Shown here piece by piece: positions 52,878 through 61,272 of a stretch of DNA of 64,000 bases. The stretch's first letter is position 1. The number at the start of each line of letters is the position of its first letter. The stretch spans positions 62,001 through 126,000 of the forward strand of contig DIFQ01000001.1 in NCBI GenBank assembly GCA_002419215.1, given 5' to 3'. The stretch comes from Syntrophaceae bacterium UBA5744. GTDB lineage: Bacteria; Desulfobacterota; Syntrophia; Syntrophales; UBA2192. Below the pieces are notes generated by a model. That model was not told the DNA's origin, searched no databases, and worked only from the letters and a program-made list of their open reading frames with translations. A program made the translations under genes and the position numbers.

Positions 52878-54338
52878 TTAATTTTTAGCTTTCAGGATGT
52901 ATTTCTTCCTCTTCGAAGACGGGAGGATCCCCATCATCTCCCTGTACTTGGCGACGGTCCGCCTGGCAATGGAGATGCCCTGTCGGCTCAGGATGTCGAC
53001 GATCTCGCTGTCGCTCAGCGGCTTGCGGGCGTCTTCGCCGCTGATGATTTTCCGGATCTCTTCCTGGACGCTCTTCGATGCGATGGCATCGCCGCTGGTC
53101 TTGCTGATGCTGCTGTTGAAGAAATACTTCAACTCGAAGATCCCCCGGGGCGTATGCATATACTTGTTGGTCGTCACGCGGCTGATGGTGGACTCGTGCA
53201 TCTCCACGTCATCGGCGACGTCGCGCAACACCAGGGGCTTCAGAAACTGGATCCCCTGGTCGAAGAATTCCCGCTGGAATTTGACGATACTCTCCGTGAC
53301 CCGGAAGATGGTTCGCTGGCGCTGCTGGATGCTCTTGATGAGCCAGGTGGCCGACTGGAGACGCTCCTTGATATATTTTTTGCACTCGTCGGCGCTCTGG
53401 GCCCCTTCCGACCCTCCTCCCAGGATCTCCCGGTAGAAGTTGCTGATCCGGAGCCTCGGCAGTCCTTCGTCATTGAGGATGATCTTGTACTCGTCGCTCA
53501 CCTTGAAGACGAACACATCGGGGATGATGTACTGGGGACCCTCATCGCTGTATACCAGTCCCGGCTTCGGGTCCATCCGGCTGATGAGGAAGATGGCGTC
53601 CAGGATGTCCGCCAGCGGAATCTTCAGTTTCTTGGCGATGTTATTGTAGTTCTTGGTCTCCAGGTCGTGGAGGTGGTCCCGGATGATGGTTTCGACCAGG
53701 GCGTTCTGAACCCCGAGGACCTTTGCCTGCGCCATCAGGCATTCCTTGAGGTCCCTGGCCGCTATTCCCGGCGGGTCGAATTCCTGGATCTTGGCCAGCA
53801 CTTTTTCGACAACCTCGTGGCTGACCTTCTCCTGTTCGCCGATCTCCTCGACAGTGGCCGCAAGGTACCCGCTCGAATCGAGGTTGCCGATGATCTGTTC
53901 GGCGACTTTCCGCTCCGCCTCCGACAGCGTGGAGAGCCTCAGCTGCCACATGAGATGGTCCGAGAGGGTCGTCTTCCGGGTGAGCATGTTCTCCCAGGAT
54001 GGCCCCTCGTCCTCCTCGCGGTCGTAGGTCACCCTCATGGGGCCGTAATCTTCGAGGTAGCTGTCCCAGTCGAAATCCTCCTTGCCGTCGCCCTCCCCCG
54101 TCACCTCGCCTGTCCGCTCCGCCGTCTTGACCTCGCTGACTTCGGGTGCCGGGGCCCCCTCTTCTCCGAATTCCTCGGTGGCCCGCTCCTCGAGCAGGGG
54201 GTTCTCTTCCATCTCCTGCTGGATCATGTCGATGAGCTCGATCCGGGAGAGCTGCAGGAGCTTGATGGCCTGCTGCAGCTGAGGCGTCATGATCAGCTGC
54301 TGGCTCAGTTTGAGGCTCTGTTTGAGTTCGAACGTCAT
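52878..54338 (-). CDS. rpoN: RNA polymerase sigma-54 factor
   Basis: The 486-residue protein has the Gln/Leu-rich region I (KLSQQLIMTPQLQQAIKLLQL), acidic region II, the core-binding region, and the C-terminal DNA-binding part with the RpoN box ARRTVAKYREMMGILPSSKRK. It sits between lptB and hpf in the conserved order. No clear -24/-12 promoter was found in this window, so its targets are elsewhere. Confidence 0.98.
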   Translation of the reverse strand: MTFELKQSLKLSQQLIMTPQLQQAIKLLQLSRIELIDMIQQEMEENPLLEERATEEFGEEGAPAPEVSEVKTAERTGEVTGEGDGKEDFDWDSYLEDYGPMRVTYDREEDEGPSWENMLTRKTTLSDHLMWQLRLSTLSEAERKVAEQIIGNLDSSGYLAATVEEIGEQEKVSHEVVEKVLAKIQEFDPPGIAARDLKECLMAQAKVLGVQNALVETIIRDHLHDLETKNYNNIAKKLKIPLADILDAIFLISRMDPKPGLVYSDEGPQYIIPDVFVFKVSDEYKIILNDEGLPRLRISNFYREILGGGSEGAQSADECKKYIKERLQSATWLIKSIQQRQRTIFRVTESIVKFQREFFDQGIQFLKPLVLRDVADDVEMHESTISRVTTNKYMHTPRGIFELKYFFNSSISKTSGDAIASKSVQEEIRKIISGEDARKPLSDSEIVDILSRQGISIARRTVAKYREMMGILPSSKRKKYILKAKN

Positions 54339-54409
54339 TCCCTTTTCCCTGAGACTCTTTCTCCACGAATGTCGATAAAAACCGGGTTAAAGGCTTCCGT
54401 CAACATCCG

Positions 54410-55132
54410 TTAAAATCGGAAATCATCACCCAGGTAAAATTTACGGGCGATTTTACTCTCTGCGATCATCTCCGGCAAGCCCTCAATGAGCACCGTCCCC
54501 TCGTTGAGAATGTAGGCCCGATCGCAGACCGAGAGGGTCTCCCTCACGTTGTGGTCCGAGATCACCACCCCGATGCCCTTGGACTTGAGCTTCTGGATGA
54601 TCTTCTGGATATCGGCCACGGCCAGCGGGTCGATCCCCGCGAAGGGCTCGTCGAGAAGGATGAACCGCGGCGAGGTCACCAGCGCCCGGGTGATCTCCAC
54701 CCGCCTTCTCTCCCCTCCCGAAAGGGAGTAGGCCTTGCTTCCCGCAAGATCGGTGAGATCGAGCTCGCCGAGCAATTGTTTGAGCCTATTCTTCCTCTCC
54801 TCGCTTTCGATGTCAAGCGTTTCGAGAATGGCCAGGATATTTTCCTCGACGGTCAGTTTCCTGAATACGGAGGGTTCCTGGGGCAGGTAATTGATCCCCT
54901 TGCGAGCCCTCACAAACATGGGGTCCCGGGTGATTTCCTCGGAGTCGAGGAAAATTCGACCGTCGTCGGGCTTGATGAGCCCGACGATCATGTAGAAGGT
55001 AGTCGTCTTTCCGGCCCCGTTGGGACCGAGAAGGCCCACAACTTCCCCGGGGCGGATCTCGAGGTCCACGCCGCTGACGACCTTCCGTCCCCCGTACACC
55101 TTTGTCAATGCCCTGGCTTCGAGTATTTCCAT
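54410..55132 (-). CDS. lptB: LPS export ABC transporter ATP-binding protein LptB
   Basis: The 240-residue ATPase powers LPS extraction from the inner membrane. It has Walker A GPNGAGKTT, signature LSGGERRRVEITRAL, Walker B FILLDEPFAGIDP and switch VISDHNVRETL. The LptB-specific Q-loop region INYLPQEPSVFRKLTVEENI is intact. It lies directly after lptA in the kdsA-kdsC-lptC-lptA-lptB order. Confidence 0.97.
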   Translation of the reverse strand: MEILEARALTKVYGGRKVVSGVDLEIRPGEVVGLLGPNGAGKTTTFYMIVGLIKPDDGRIFLDSEEITRDPMFVRARKGINYLPQEPSVFRKLTVEENILAILETLDIESEERKNRLKQLLGELDLTDLAGSKAYSLSGGERRRVEITRALVTSPRFILLDEPFAGIDPLAVADIQKIIQKLKSKGIGVVISDHNVRETLSVCDRAYILNEGTVLIEGLPEMIAESKIARKFYLGDDFRF

Positions 55133-55170
55133 GGACTGCGCAAACCCGGCAGCCCGGGTCCCCTGCGCCG

Positions 55171-55734
55171 CTACTCCTTTTTCTTTTTCCCCTTCGATTC
55201 GTCGGGGTAGATGGTCGCCGTGACCCGCTTGCCCGTTGATCCCTCCACAACACCCCTGTTTTCATTGAGAAGCACGACGACCCGGTCTCCCGTGACGACG
55301 TTTTTGCCTTCCCGCATGACGGGGTTGCCCGTCACGACGATCCGCTGCTCGTCGTTTTGGAACACGGCCTGCTCCCCCGTCACGATGCGCTCCTTTTCGG
55401 TGATGCGCACATTCCCCTTCGCCACGATCCGGTCTACATCCCCGGCTTTTGCGGTATCGCCTGCAGCCGATGCATTCCCTTCGGCCTTCTTCTTGAAGTA
55501 CAGTTCCAGGGTATCGCTCTTGATCACGCGCTCGCCCTGGGTGGCCACGACGTTGCCGGAAAACTGAACCAGGTCCTTTTCCCGGTAGGCATCGAGACGG
55601 TCGGAGACGATATCGATGGGCTTGTTCTCTGAGCCCTTGAGCCACTTCGAATGGTTGTCCTGCCCCCAGAGGGGCCCCTGTGCGGCCAGGATGACCATGG
55701 CGGCCAGGATCAGGATCGGAATGAATTTTTGCAT
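55171..55734 (-). CDS. lptA: LPS transport periplasmic protein LptA
   Basis: The 187-residue precursor has a signal peptide (MQKFIPILILAAMVILAAQG, cleavage near the GQ at residue 24) and the OstA/LptA repeats: PIDIVSDRLDAYREKDLVQFSGNV, VKG- and TGE-type beta strands ending TGDRVVVLLNENRGVVEG. It forms the periplasmic LPS bridge. The start at 55734 has AAGGT and GGAAGG upstream; a 20-codon longer frame lacks a signal peptide. Confidence 0.93.
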   Translation of the reverse strand: MQKFIPILILAAMVILAAQGPLWGQDNHSKWLKGSENKPIDIVSDRLDAYREKDLVQFSGNVVATQGERVIKSDTLELYFKKKAEGNASAAGDTAKAGDVDRIVAKGNVRITEKERIVTGEQAVFQNDEQRIVVTGNPVMREGKNVVTGDRVVVLLNENRGVVEGSTGKRVTATIYPDESKGKKKKE

Positions 55735-55762
55735 ACCTTGAGTACCTTCCGGCCGATGCGGG

Positions 55763-56353
55763 TCAGTGGATCCGGGCCTTGATGCCGCCGGCAATCGTCA
55801 CGTGCTCGGATTTCAGCAGGAGAACCATCCCCTTTCCCTTCATCTCGAATCGCGGGTTCGAGAGCGTGACGGGATCCTCCGTGTAGATCTTCTTCTCGCC
55901 GTCGGAGTATTTCAGGCGATCCGTCGTGAACCGGTCTCCCCGGCTCGACAGGATCACCACGTTGCCCTCGATCGCGACGTCCTTCAGGTCCGTCCGGAGC
56001 TGGCCCCGGTCGGCCGTCAGTTCGTAGGTCTTGCCGTCGGGCAGGATGAGTTTCATGCGCACCCGGTCGAACCGCGCCTGGTTCTCCTTCCTGTGAAAGG
56101 TTGCCGAGTCGGCGTTGATCTCGAGCCGATTCCCCGAGTCGCCCACCTCCGTGAAATGAACATCCCTGATGTAGAGATCGACGTTGTCGTCGATGATCTT
56201 CAGTCCCGTCTGCGTTTCCTCCGCCCGATGCCCCCCCCGGTACAGCACTGCGGCAACGAGAGCGAGCGTCAGGATCAAAGCCGCCAAAAGGATAGCTTTC
56301 CCAGCGGGTTTCCCTGCGAGTTTTCGAAAAAATTCAAGCCACTTAGACATCAT
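55763..56353 (-). CDS. lptC: LPS export protein LptC
   Basis: The 196-residue bitopic protein has one N-terminal membrane segment (about 19-38, AILLAALILTLALVAAVLY) followed by a periplasmic beta-jellyroll with GDSGNRLEINADSATFHRKE and KTYELTADRGQL. It passes LPS from LptBFG to LptA. Two adjacent ATG codons (56353, 56350) can both serve; the ribosome-binding site is weak. It lies 28 nt before lptA. Confidence 0.88.
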   Translation of the reverse strand: MMSKWLEFFRKLAGKPAGKAILLAALILTLALVAAVLYRGGHRAEETQTGLKIIDDNVDLYIRDVHFTEVGDSGNRLEINADSATFHRKENQARFDRVRMKLILPDGKTYELTADRGQLRTDLKDVAIEGNVVILSSRGDRFTTDRLKYSDGEKKIYTEDPVTLSNPRFEMKGKGMVLLLKSEHVTIAGGIKARIH

Positions 56354-56423
56354 TCCATCGCAGGGGTGAACCATACCATCCGGTGCCCGGGTTGTAAAGC
56401 CAAAAACGGGCCCCATCCCGCGC

Positions 56424-56501
56424 AAGAAGAGAAGTTAAGAAGGTGAGAAGGTTGGATAAGCTGAAAGTCATCAGCGCGTCCTTACCCTCTCAGCATCTTC
56501 C
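56424..56501. repeat. GAAG octad repeat with facing arms after kdsC
   Basis: Starting one base after the kdsC stop, the minus strand reads GGAAG, ATGCTGAG, AGGGTAAG (right arm). The plus strand left arm is AAGAGAAG, TTAAGAAG, GTGAGAAG. It is the most degenerate member of the octad group. It separates kdsC from lptC. Confidence 0.65.
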
Positions 56502-56502
56502 G

Positions 56503-57051
56503 TCAGGCCCGGTACCGGCCCATCAGTTCCTCCCACATCCCCTGGGTTTTAAGGATCAACTCGCAGACTTCCCGGACGGCACCCCTGCCCCCCGGGTTCT
56601 TCGTCACGAGATCCACGGCCCCCAGGACCTCGTCGTGGGCATCGCTTACGGCGATGGAAAACCCGGCACGGCGGAGCACCGGCAGATCGACGATGTCATC
56701 TCCCATGCAGGCGACCTGTTCAGGGGCGAGCCCCGATGAGGCCAGGATTTCGTTGAAAACGGCGAGCTTGTCCAGGGAACCCTGGTATACCTTTTCAATG
56801 CCGAGCTCGCGGGCACGGTGCTCCACAACCCTGGATTTCCGGCCCGTCAGGAAGATCACGTCGATCCCGGCTCGTTGGATCAGCTTCAGGCCATGACCGT
56901 CGCGGACATTGAAACACTTGGTCTCCTGCCCATCGTCGCTCATGATGATCCGGCCGTCGGTGAGCACCCCGTCCACGTCAAGGATCAGGACCTTCACGTT
57001 CCGGATCTTCGCGATCAGGTCTGCTCCCGTCTTCGCATCGAGTTTCATCAT
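56503..57051 (-). CDS. kdsC: 3-deoxy-D-manno-octulosonate 8-phosphate phosphatase
   Basis: This HAD phosphatase makes KDO from KDO-8-P. The 182 residues include motif I LILDVDGVLTDG (D25, D27), FLTGRKSRVVEHRARELGI and CMGDDIVDLPVL. It is capless and tetrameric in the family. Its start overlaps the kdsA stop by 4 nt (ATGA), so the two consecutive KDO enzymes are coupled. Confidence 0.96.
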   Translation of the reverse strand: MMKLDAKTGADLIAKIRNVKVLILDVDGVLTDGRIIMSDDGQETKCFNVRDGHGLKLIQRAGIDVIFLTGRKSRVVEHRARELGIEKVYQGSLDKLAVFNEILASSGLAPEQVACMGDDIVDLPVLRRAGFSIAVSDAHDEVLGAVDLVTKNPGGRGAVREVCELILKTQGMWEELMGRYRA

Positions 57052-57893
57052 CGTCCTTTTTTCATGGTTCGCTTCACCAGCCCGTCAATCCCCTTGAGCG
57101 TCGTGAGCAGCTCCTGCAGCGAGTCGAGCGCCAGCGTGTTCGGCCCGTCGCAGAGGGCACGGTCCGGGTCCGGGTGGACCTCCATGAACAATGCGTCAAC
57201 TCCGACCGCAACGGCTGCCCGGGCCAGATAGACGGCCATGGCGCGCTCCCCGCCCGAAGCCTTACCGGCACCGCCGGGAAGCTGCACGCTGTGGGTGGCA
57301 TCGAAGACGACCGGATAGCCCAATTGCCTCAAAATCGGGATGGACCGCATGTCGGAGACGAGGTTGTTATACCCGAAGCTGGCTCCCCGCTCGGTGATGA
57401 GGATGTTGCGGTTGCCCGTGGACTGAACCTTCTGAACCACATTCTCAACGTCCCAGGGCGCGAGGAACTGGCCTTTCTTGATGTTGACGACACGCGCGTG
57501 CCTGGCCAGTTCCAGGACGAAATCGGTCTGGCGGCACAGGAAGGCCGGGATCTGGGCCACATCCAGAACCTCCGAAGCCTTTCCGATCTCCTCGAATCGG
57601 TGTACGTCGGAAAGGACGGGCACACCGAATTCCTCGCGGATCCCTTTCAGGACCTTCAGCCCTTTGTCGAGGCCGGGGCCCCGGAAGGACCGGATGGAGG
57701 TACGGTTGGCCTTGTCGTAGGAGGACTTGAAGATGAAGGGGATCCCCAGCTCCGTTGTGAGTTCCTTGAGGCTCGCGGCCACCTTGCGGGCAAGCTTCTC
57801 GCTCTCGATGACGCAGGGCCCGGCGATGAGCACAAAAGGCTCCCCGCCACCCACCTTAATGTTGCCGATTTTTATCTTCCGCATGGTACTCAT
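57048..57893 (-). CDS. kdsA: 3-deoxy-8-phosphooctulonate synthase
   Basis: KdsA condenses PEP with arabinose-5-phosphate. The 281-residue product shows FVLIAGPCVIESEKLA, FKSSYDKANRTS, GLKVLKGIREEFGVPVLSDVH, ERGASFGYNNLVSDMRS and FDATHSVQLPGG. The metal-dependent class is marked by a cysteine near the N-terminal AGPC; AGPCVIES is present, so class II is possible. ATG 57884 is an alternative start. Confidence 0.97.
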   Translation of the reverse strand: MSTMRKIKIGNIKVGGGEPFVLIAGPCVIESEKLARKVAASLKELTTELGIPFIFKSSYDKANRTSIRSFRGPGLDKGLKVLKGIREEFGVPVLSDVHRFEEIGKASEVLDVAQIPAFLCRQTDFVLELARHARVVNIKKGQFLAPWDVENVVQKVQSTGNRNILITERGASFGYNNLVSDMRSIPILRQLGYPVVFDATHSVQLPGGAGKASGGERAMAVYLARAAVAVGVDALFMEVHPDPDRALCDGPNTLALDSLQELLTTLKGIDGLVKRTMKKGR

Positions 57894-57928
57894 CTTTACC
57901 GAACCGTCTTCTTTTTGCTATCCCAAGG

Positions 57929-58028
57929 TTACAGGCGGCAGTCTACAGCCGACAGCCTACAGTCTACAGTCTGAAGAAAAGATACGACGCCGAATTCTGT
58001 CGGCTGTGGGCTGTCGGCTGTCGGCTTC
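57929..58028. repeat. CTACAGT/CCGACAG heptad repeat with facing arms
   Basis: The left arm has CGGCAGT, CTACAGC, CGACAGC, CTACAGT, CTACAGT. The right arm has CTGTCGG, CTGTGGG, CTGTCGG, CTGTCGG. It lies between the TPR gene and kdsA (both on the minus strand) and starts 11 nt after the TPR stop. Confidence 0.85.
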
Positions 58029-58039
58029 TTCCCTGTGCC

Positions 58040-60052
58040 CTAGTCCCGGTGCTTTTCCTCTAGCATCCTGATCCTCAACTGCGGAATTTTCTCTGCAGCC
58101 CTGGACTCGGGGTTGATCTGATAGGCGGCCTTATACGCTTCGATCGCCTCCTTGTACATCTTTTTCTTCTCGTAGGACTCGCCGAGTCCGAGCCAGGCGC
58201 CCTCGTCCTCCTTGTCATATTTAACGGCCAGTTTGAAGTTCTCGATGGCCTTGTCCGTCTGCCCCTTGGTGCTGTGGATGTATCCCATGTTGGCATAGGC
58301 CAGCCCCCGCCTGGGGTCTGCGGCTGCCAGCTGCCGGTAGGTCTTGAGGGCTGCGTCGTAGTTCTTCGCCTTCATCTGCTGGGCACCCATGCGCTCCAGG
58401 GCCTCCGTCGAGGTCTTTCCCGATTTGCCCCCCTTCTCGGCGGCCTTTGCCGCATCCCTCGAGCGGCCTTGCTTCTCATAGATGGCGGCAAGGTTGAGAT
58501 GGATGTTCGGGTCGTTGAGGCCCATCTGGAGAGCCTTCTTGTAATGCTCCTCCGCCGCGGGATACTGCTTCAATTCCCCGTAGGCAAAGCCCAGGTCCGC
58601 ATAGACCCTCGGGTTCTTCGGGGCCGCCTTTTTGATCCGGTTGAGGGCAACAACGGCCTCCTTGTAACGCTTCTCGCGGAAATAATATTCCGCGACTCTC
58701 GCCGCTGCATCCGTGTCGTCGGGCTTGAACTGCAGCGTTTTCTCATACTCGGCAAGGGCTTCCTTGTGACGCTTCGCCTTGTCGTAGGCCACCCCCAGGT
58801 TGTAGTGGAGAATGGGGTCTTTCGGCTGAATCTCCAGGGCCTTCCTGTAATTCTCGATCTCCTCCTTGACCTGCCCCTTTTTGCCGTGGGCCTGGGCAAG
58901 AGTGGCGTAGGCGTTCGGGTCCTTCGGGTTCTTCTTCGCCAGCTTCGAGTAGAGCTTTGCAGCGTCCTGATCCTTGCCGGCCCTGCGGTAGGAGTCGGCC
59001 AGCGCCTGGGCAATCCGCTGGTCGTTGGGCATCCGCTTATGAGCTTCTTCGTATTCCTTGATGGCCGGGGCGAGTTTTCCCGTCTTCTCGTAGGCACCCC
59101 CCAGGCTGAAATGGACCATGGCATCATCGGGCTTGAGCCTCAGCGACGCCTGGTAGTGGGTGACGGCTTCATTCCACTTGCCCATCTTCGCATACAGGAA
59201 CCCGGCGATGGCGTGGGCCCCCGCATCCTTCGGATTGAGTTCGGTGATGCGCTTGGTGAGCGGCAGAGCCTTCGTGTAGTCCTTCCGCTCGACATAGCTG
59301 CGTGAAAGCCCGGCCAGGGCCGTCATGTCATCGGGCTTCCGGGTGAGAACAGCCCGGTACTGGGTCATGGCCTGTTCGGTTTTCCCCGCTTCCAGGTACT
59401 GCTCGGCCAGCGTCTTCCGGAGGGCCGTATCCTCAGGGTTCATGCCGAGGGCCTTCTCGAGGGCCTGTGCCTGCCATTTTGCATTTTCGGGCATCTTCGC
59501 GAAGCGCAGCCAATCCTGGGGGGTCAGCTCGATACGGACCGGGACGGCCCCGATGGCCTGCTCGCCGTACCGGATCGTGATGGCGGAATCCGGGAAGGGT
59601 TTCCCGCGAAGGGCCTCCCGCACGGAGGCGCGCATCGCCCTGTCCACGAGCTCCACGGCCTTGAGGAGAACCTTGAGGTCGTTCGCCCCGCCGAGGCCCT
59701 CCGCGTCGACTGTGATCTTCTTTTCGAACAGGGAATCCGTGGAGACCTTTTTGATGATGAACTCGTCACGGTAGGTAATCTTGAAGACGTCGCCGGCCGT
59801 AAGGCGCTCATCGGCTCCGTTCCTCTCGATGACGAGGTGATGGAACTCCGGCGTCTTGCCCAGGATGCTGACCCGGACGAGCCCCTTCAAGCCCTTGTAG
59901 GAAAAAATCTCCCCGTAGAAGGCAAACAGCAGCCCCGCACCGACGATGACGGCTACTCCAGCCAGGGCCCCGACGAATAGGATGAGATGGCGCCCCGTTC
60001 TTTCTTTCCGCTTTTTCCGCTCCCTCCGTTCATCCCTCTTGTAATAATCCAT
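58040..60052 (-). CDS. Membrane-anchored TPR-repeat protein
   Basis: The 670-residue protein has a very basic cytoplasmic N-terminus (DYYKRDERRERKKRKERTG), one membrane segment (about 24-47) and a beta-rich region (50-180). Roughly twelve to thirteen tetratricopeptide repeats (about 190-660) follow, with patterns such as AYEKTGKLAPAIKEYEEAHK and YNLGVAYDKAKRHKEALAEY. TPR arrays of this kind scaffold envelope or secretion complexes. It precedes kdsA, but no specific partner can be named. Confidence 0.85.
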   Translation of the reverse strand: MDYYKRDERRERKKRKERTGRHLILFVGALAGVAVIVGAGLLFAFYGEIFSYKGLKGLVRVSILGKTPEFHHLVIERNGADERLTAGDVFKITYRDEFIIKKVSTDSLFEKKITVDAEGLGGANDLKVLLKAVELVDRAMRASVREALRGKPFPDSAITIRYGEQAIGAVPVRIELTPQDWLRFAKMPENAKWQAQALEKALGMNPEDTALRKTLAEQYLEAGKTEQAMTQYRAVLTRKPDDMTALAGLSRSYVERKDYTKALPLTKRITELNPKDAGAHAIAGFLYAKMGKWNEAVTHYQASLRLKPDDAMVHFSLGGAYEKTGKLAPAIKEYEEAHKRMPNDQRIAQALADSYRRAGKDQDAAKLYSKLAKKNPKDPNAYATLAQAHGKKGQVKEEIENYRKALEIQPKDPILHYNLGVAYDKAKRHKEALAEYEKTLQFKPDDTDAAARVAEYYFREKRYKEAVVALNRIKKAAPKNPRVYADLGFAYGELKQYPAAEEHYKKALQMGLNDPNIHLNLAAIYEKQGRSRDAAKAAEKGGKSGKTSTEALERMGAQQMKAKNYDAALKTYRQLAAADPRRGLAYANMGYIHSTKGQTDKAIENFKLAVKYDKEDEGAWLGLGESYEKKKMYKEAIEAYKAAYQINPESRAAEKIPQLRIRMLEEKHRD

Positions 60053-60115
60053 GTGGTTCTCTGTTTATCCTTTTATTTCTCGTCCCTCGTCGTCCTATTT
60101 TCACCCTCACCCCGA

Positions 60116-60139
60116 CCCTCTCCCCTCAAAGGGAGAGGG
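60116..60139. repeat. CCCTCACC-type palindrome between xerD and the TPR gene
   Basis: CCCTCTCCC (60116-60124) and GGGAGAGGG (60131-60139) form a perfect 9-bp stem, with outer CCCTCAC and GTGAGG also able to pair. Third copy of this family in the window. Confidence 0.75.
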
Positions 60140-60182
60140 AGCCTGTGAGGAAAGGGTCTGGGCAGGAATCCCAGACCCGCTT

Positions 60183-61097
60183 CTAGCCTCTCGGATGAAA
60201 CCTTTTATGGACCTCCTTCAGCCTGTCCCGGGTCACATGCGTGTATATCTGGGTCGTTGAAATGTCCGCATGACCCAGCATGACCTGCACGGACCGGAGA
60301 TCGGCGCCCCCTTCCAGCAGATGCGTAGCGAAGGAGTGCCTGAACGTGTGCGGATGAACCTTCCGCTCGAGTCCCGCCATTCTTGCATATTTCTTGATCA
60401 GTTTCCATAGCCCCTGTCGGGTGAATCCCTCACCGGAGCGGTTCAGGAAGAGAACGCTCGACGTCCTCTTTTTCAGGAACACGGGACGGGCCTGCTCGAT
60501 GTATCGCGCGAGCCACTCCAGGGCCGACCGGCCCACGGGCACGATCCGCTCCTTGCGTCCCTTGCCCACCGTGACGAGAAACCCCATCTGCCGGTTCACC
60601 CGGTTGAGGGTCAGCGTGGCCAGCTCGGTAACGCGGATCCCCGAGGCATAGAGAACTTCCAGGATCGCGCGATCCCGGATGCCCGCCGGGGTTGCATCAG
60701 CGGGCTGGCCGAGAAGGGCATCCATCTCCTCGCGGCTGAGCGTGCCGGGAAGCCGCATCCAGGTGCGGGCAATCCGCACCCGGGACAGCGGATTCTCCTC
60801 CAGCCGGGCCTCGCGAAGGAGATACTTGTAAAATCCACGGATTGCGGCCAGCTTCCGGTTCATGGACGTCGGGGAAAGTCCCTGTTCGCGAAGCCCCCCC
60901 AGGAATGCCGTCACATCCTCGGGCCTCACGGCAGCGGGCGACGAGACACCGGCCGTGGCGGCGAAGTCGAGAAACTGCCCGATATCGCGGCTGTACGCCT
61001 CCAGGGTGTTGAGCGAGGCCCCTCTCTCGACGGCGAGATAATTGAGGTATTCGTCGACCAGGGTCGAGTCACCCGGCGCTGATGCAGACATGGTCAT
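60183..61097 (-). CDS. xerD: Site-specific tyrosine recombinase XerD
   Basis: XerD with XerC resolves chromosome dimers at dif. The 304-residue product has an N-terminal SAM-like domain (VDEYLNYLAVERGASLNTLEAY) and all catalytic residues: R155 in ASGIRVTEL, K179, H250 and R253 in HPHTFRHSFATHLLEGGA, H276 in LGHADIS, nucleophile Y285. The length and sequence fit XerD rather than an integron or phage integrase. ATG 61097 is chosen; 61091 is also possible. Confidence 0.93.
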   Translation of the reverse strand: MTMSASAPGDSTLVDEYLNYLAVERGASLNTLEAYSRDIGQFLDFAATAGVSSPAAVRPEDVTAFLGGLREQGLSPTSMNRKLAAIRGFYKYLLREARLEENPLSRVRIARTWMRLPGTLSREEMDALLGQPADATPAGIRDRAILEVLYASGIRVTELATLTLNRVNRQMGFLVTVGKGRKERIVPVGRSALEWLARYIEQARPVFLKKRTSSVLFLNRSGEGFTRQGLWKLIKKYARMAGLERKVHPHTFRHSFATHLLEGGADLRSVQVMLGHADISTTQIYTHVTRDRLKEVHKRFHPRG

Positions 61098-61111
61098 TTT
61101 CCGCAAACCTT

Positions 61112-61193
61112 TAAAATCCCCCGAAATACCCCTTTTTGAAAGGGTGTTTTCCTTGCGCCCTCCCTTGAAAAAGGAGGGGCCGGGCGGATTTTA
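61112..61193. repeat. TAAAATCC-C inverted element upstream of xerD
   Basis: TAAAATCCCCCG (61112-61123) faces CGGGCGGATTTTA (61181-61193). Inside are CCCTTT-TTG-AAAGGG and CCCTCC-CTTGAAAAA-GGAGGGG hairpins. It is related to the element at 2531-2570. Confidence 0.7.
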
Positions 61194-61272
61194 CAGAAAA
61201 AAGATCATCCTTCACTGGTTCGTATTATCGCAAAGAATGGGGTCAGGCAAAGACTTTTTTGCCTGTTCGGGA

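Noticed and set aside
60183..61097. Tyrosine recombinase as integrase of a genomic island
   Set aside because: Sequence and length fit chromosomal XerD. There is no tRNA, attachment repeat or phage or plasmid gene next to it.
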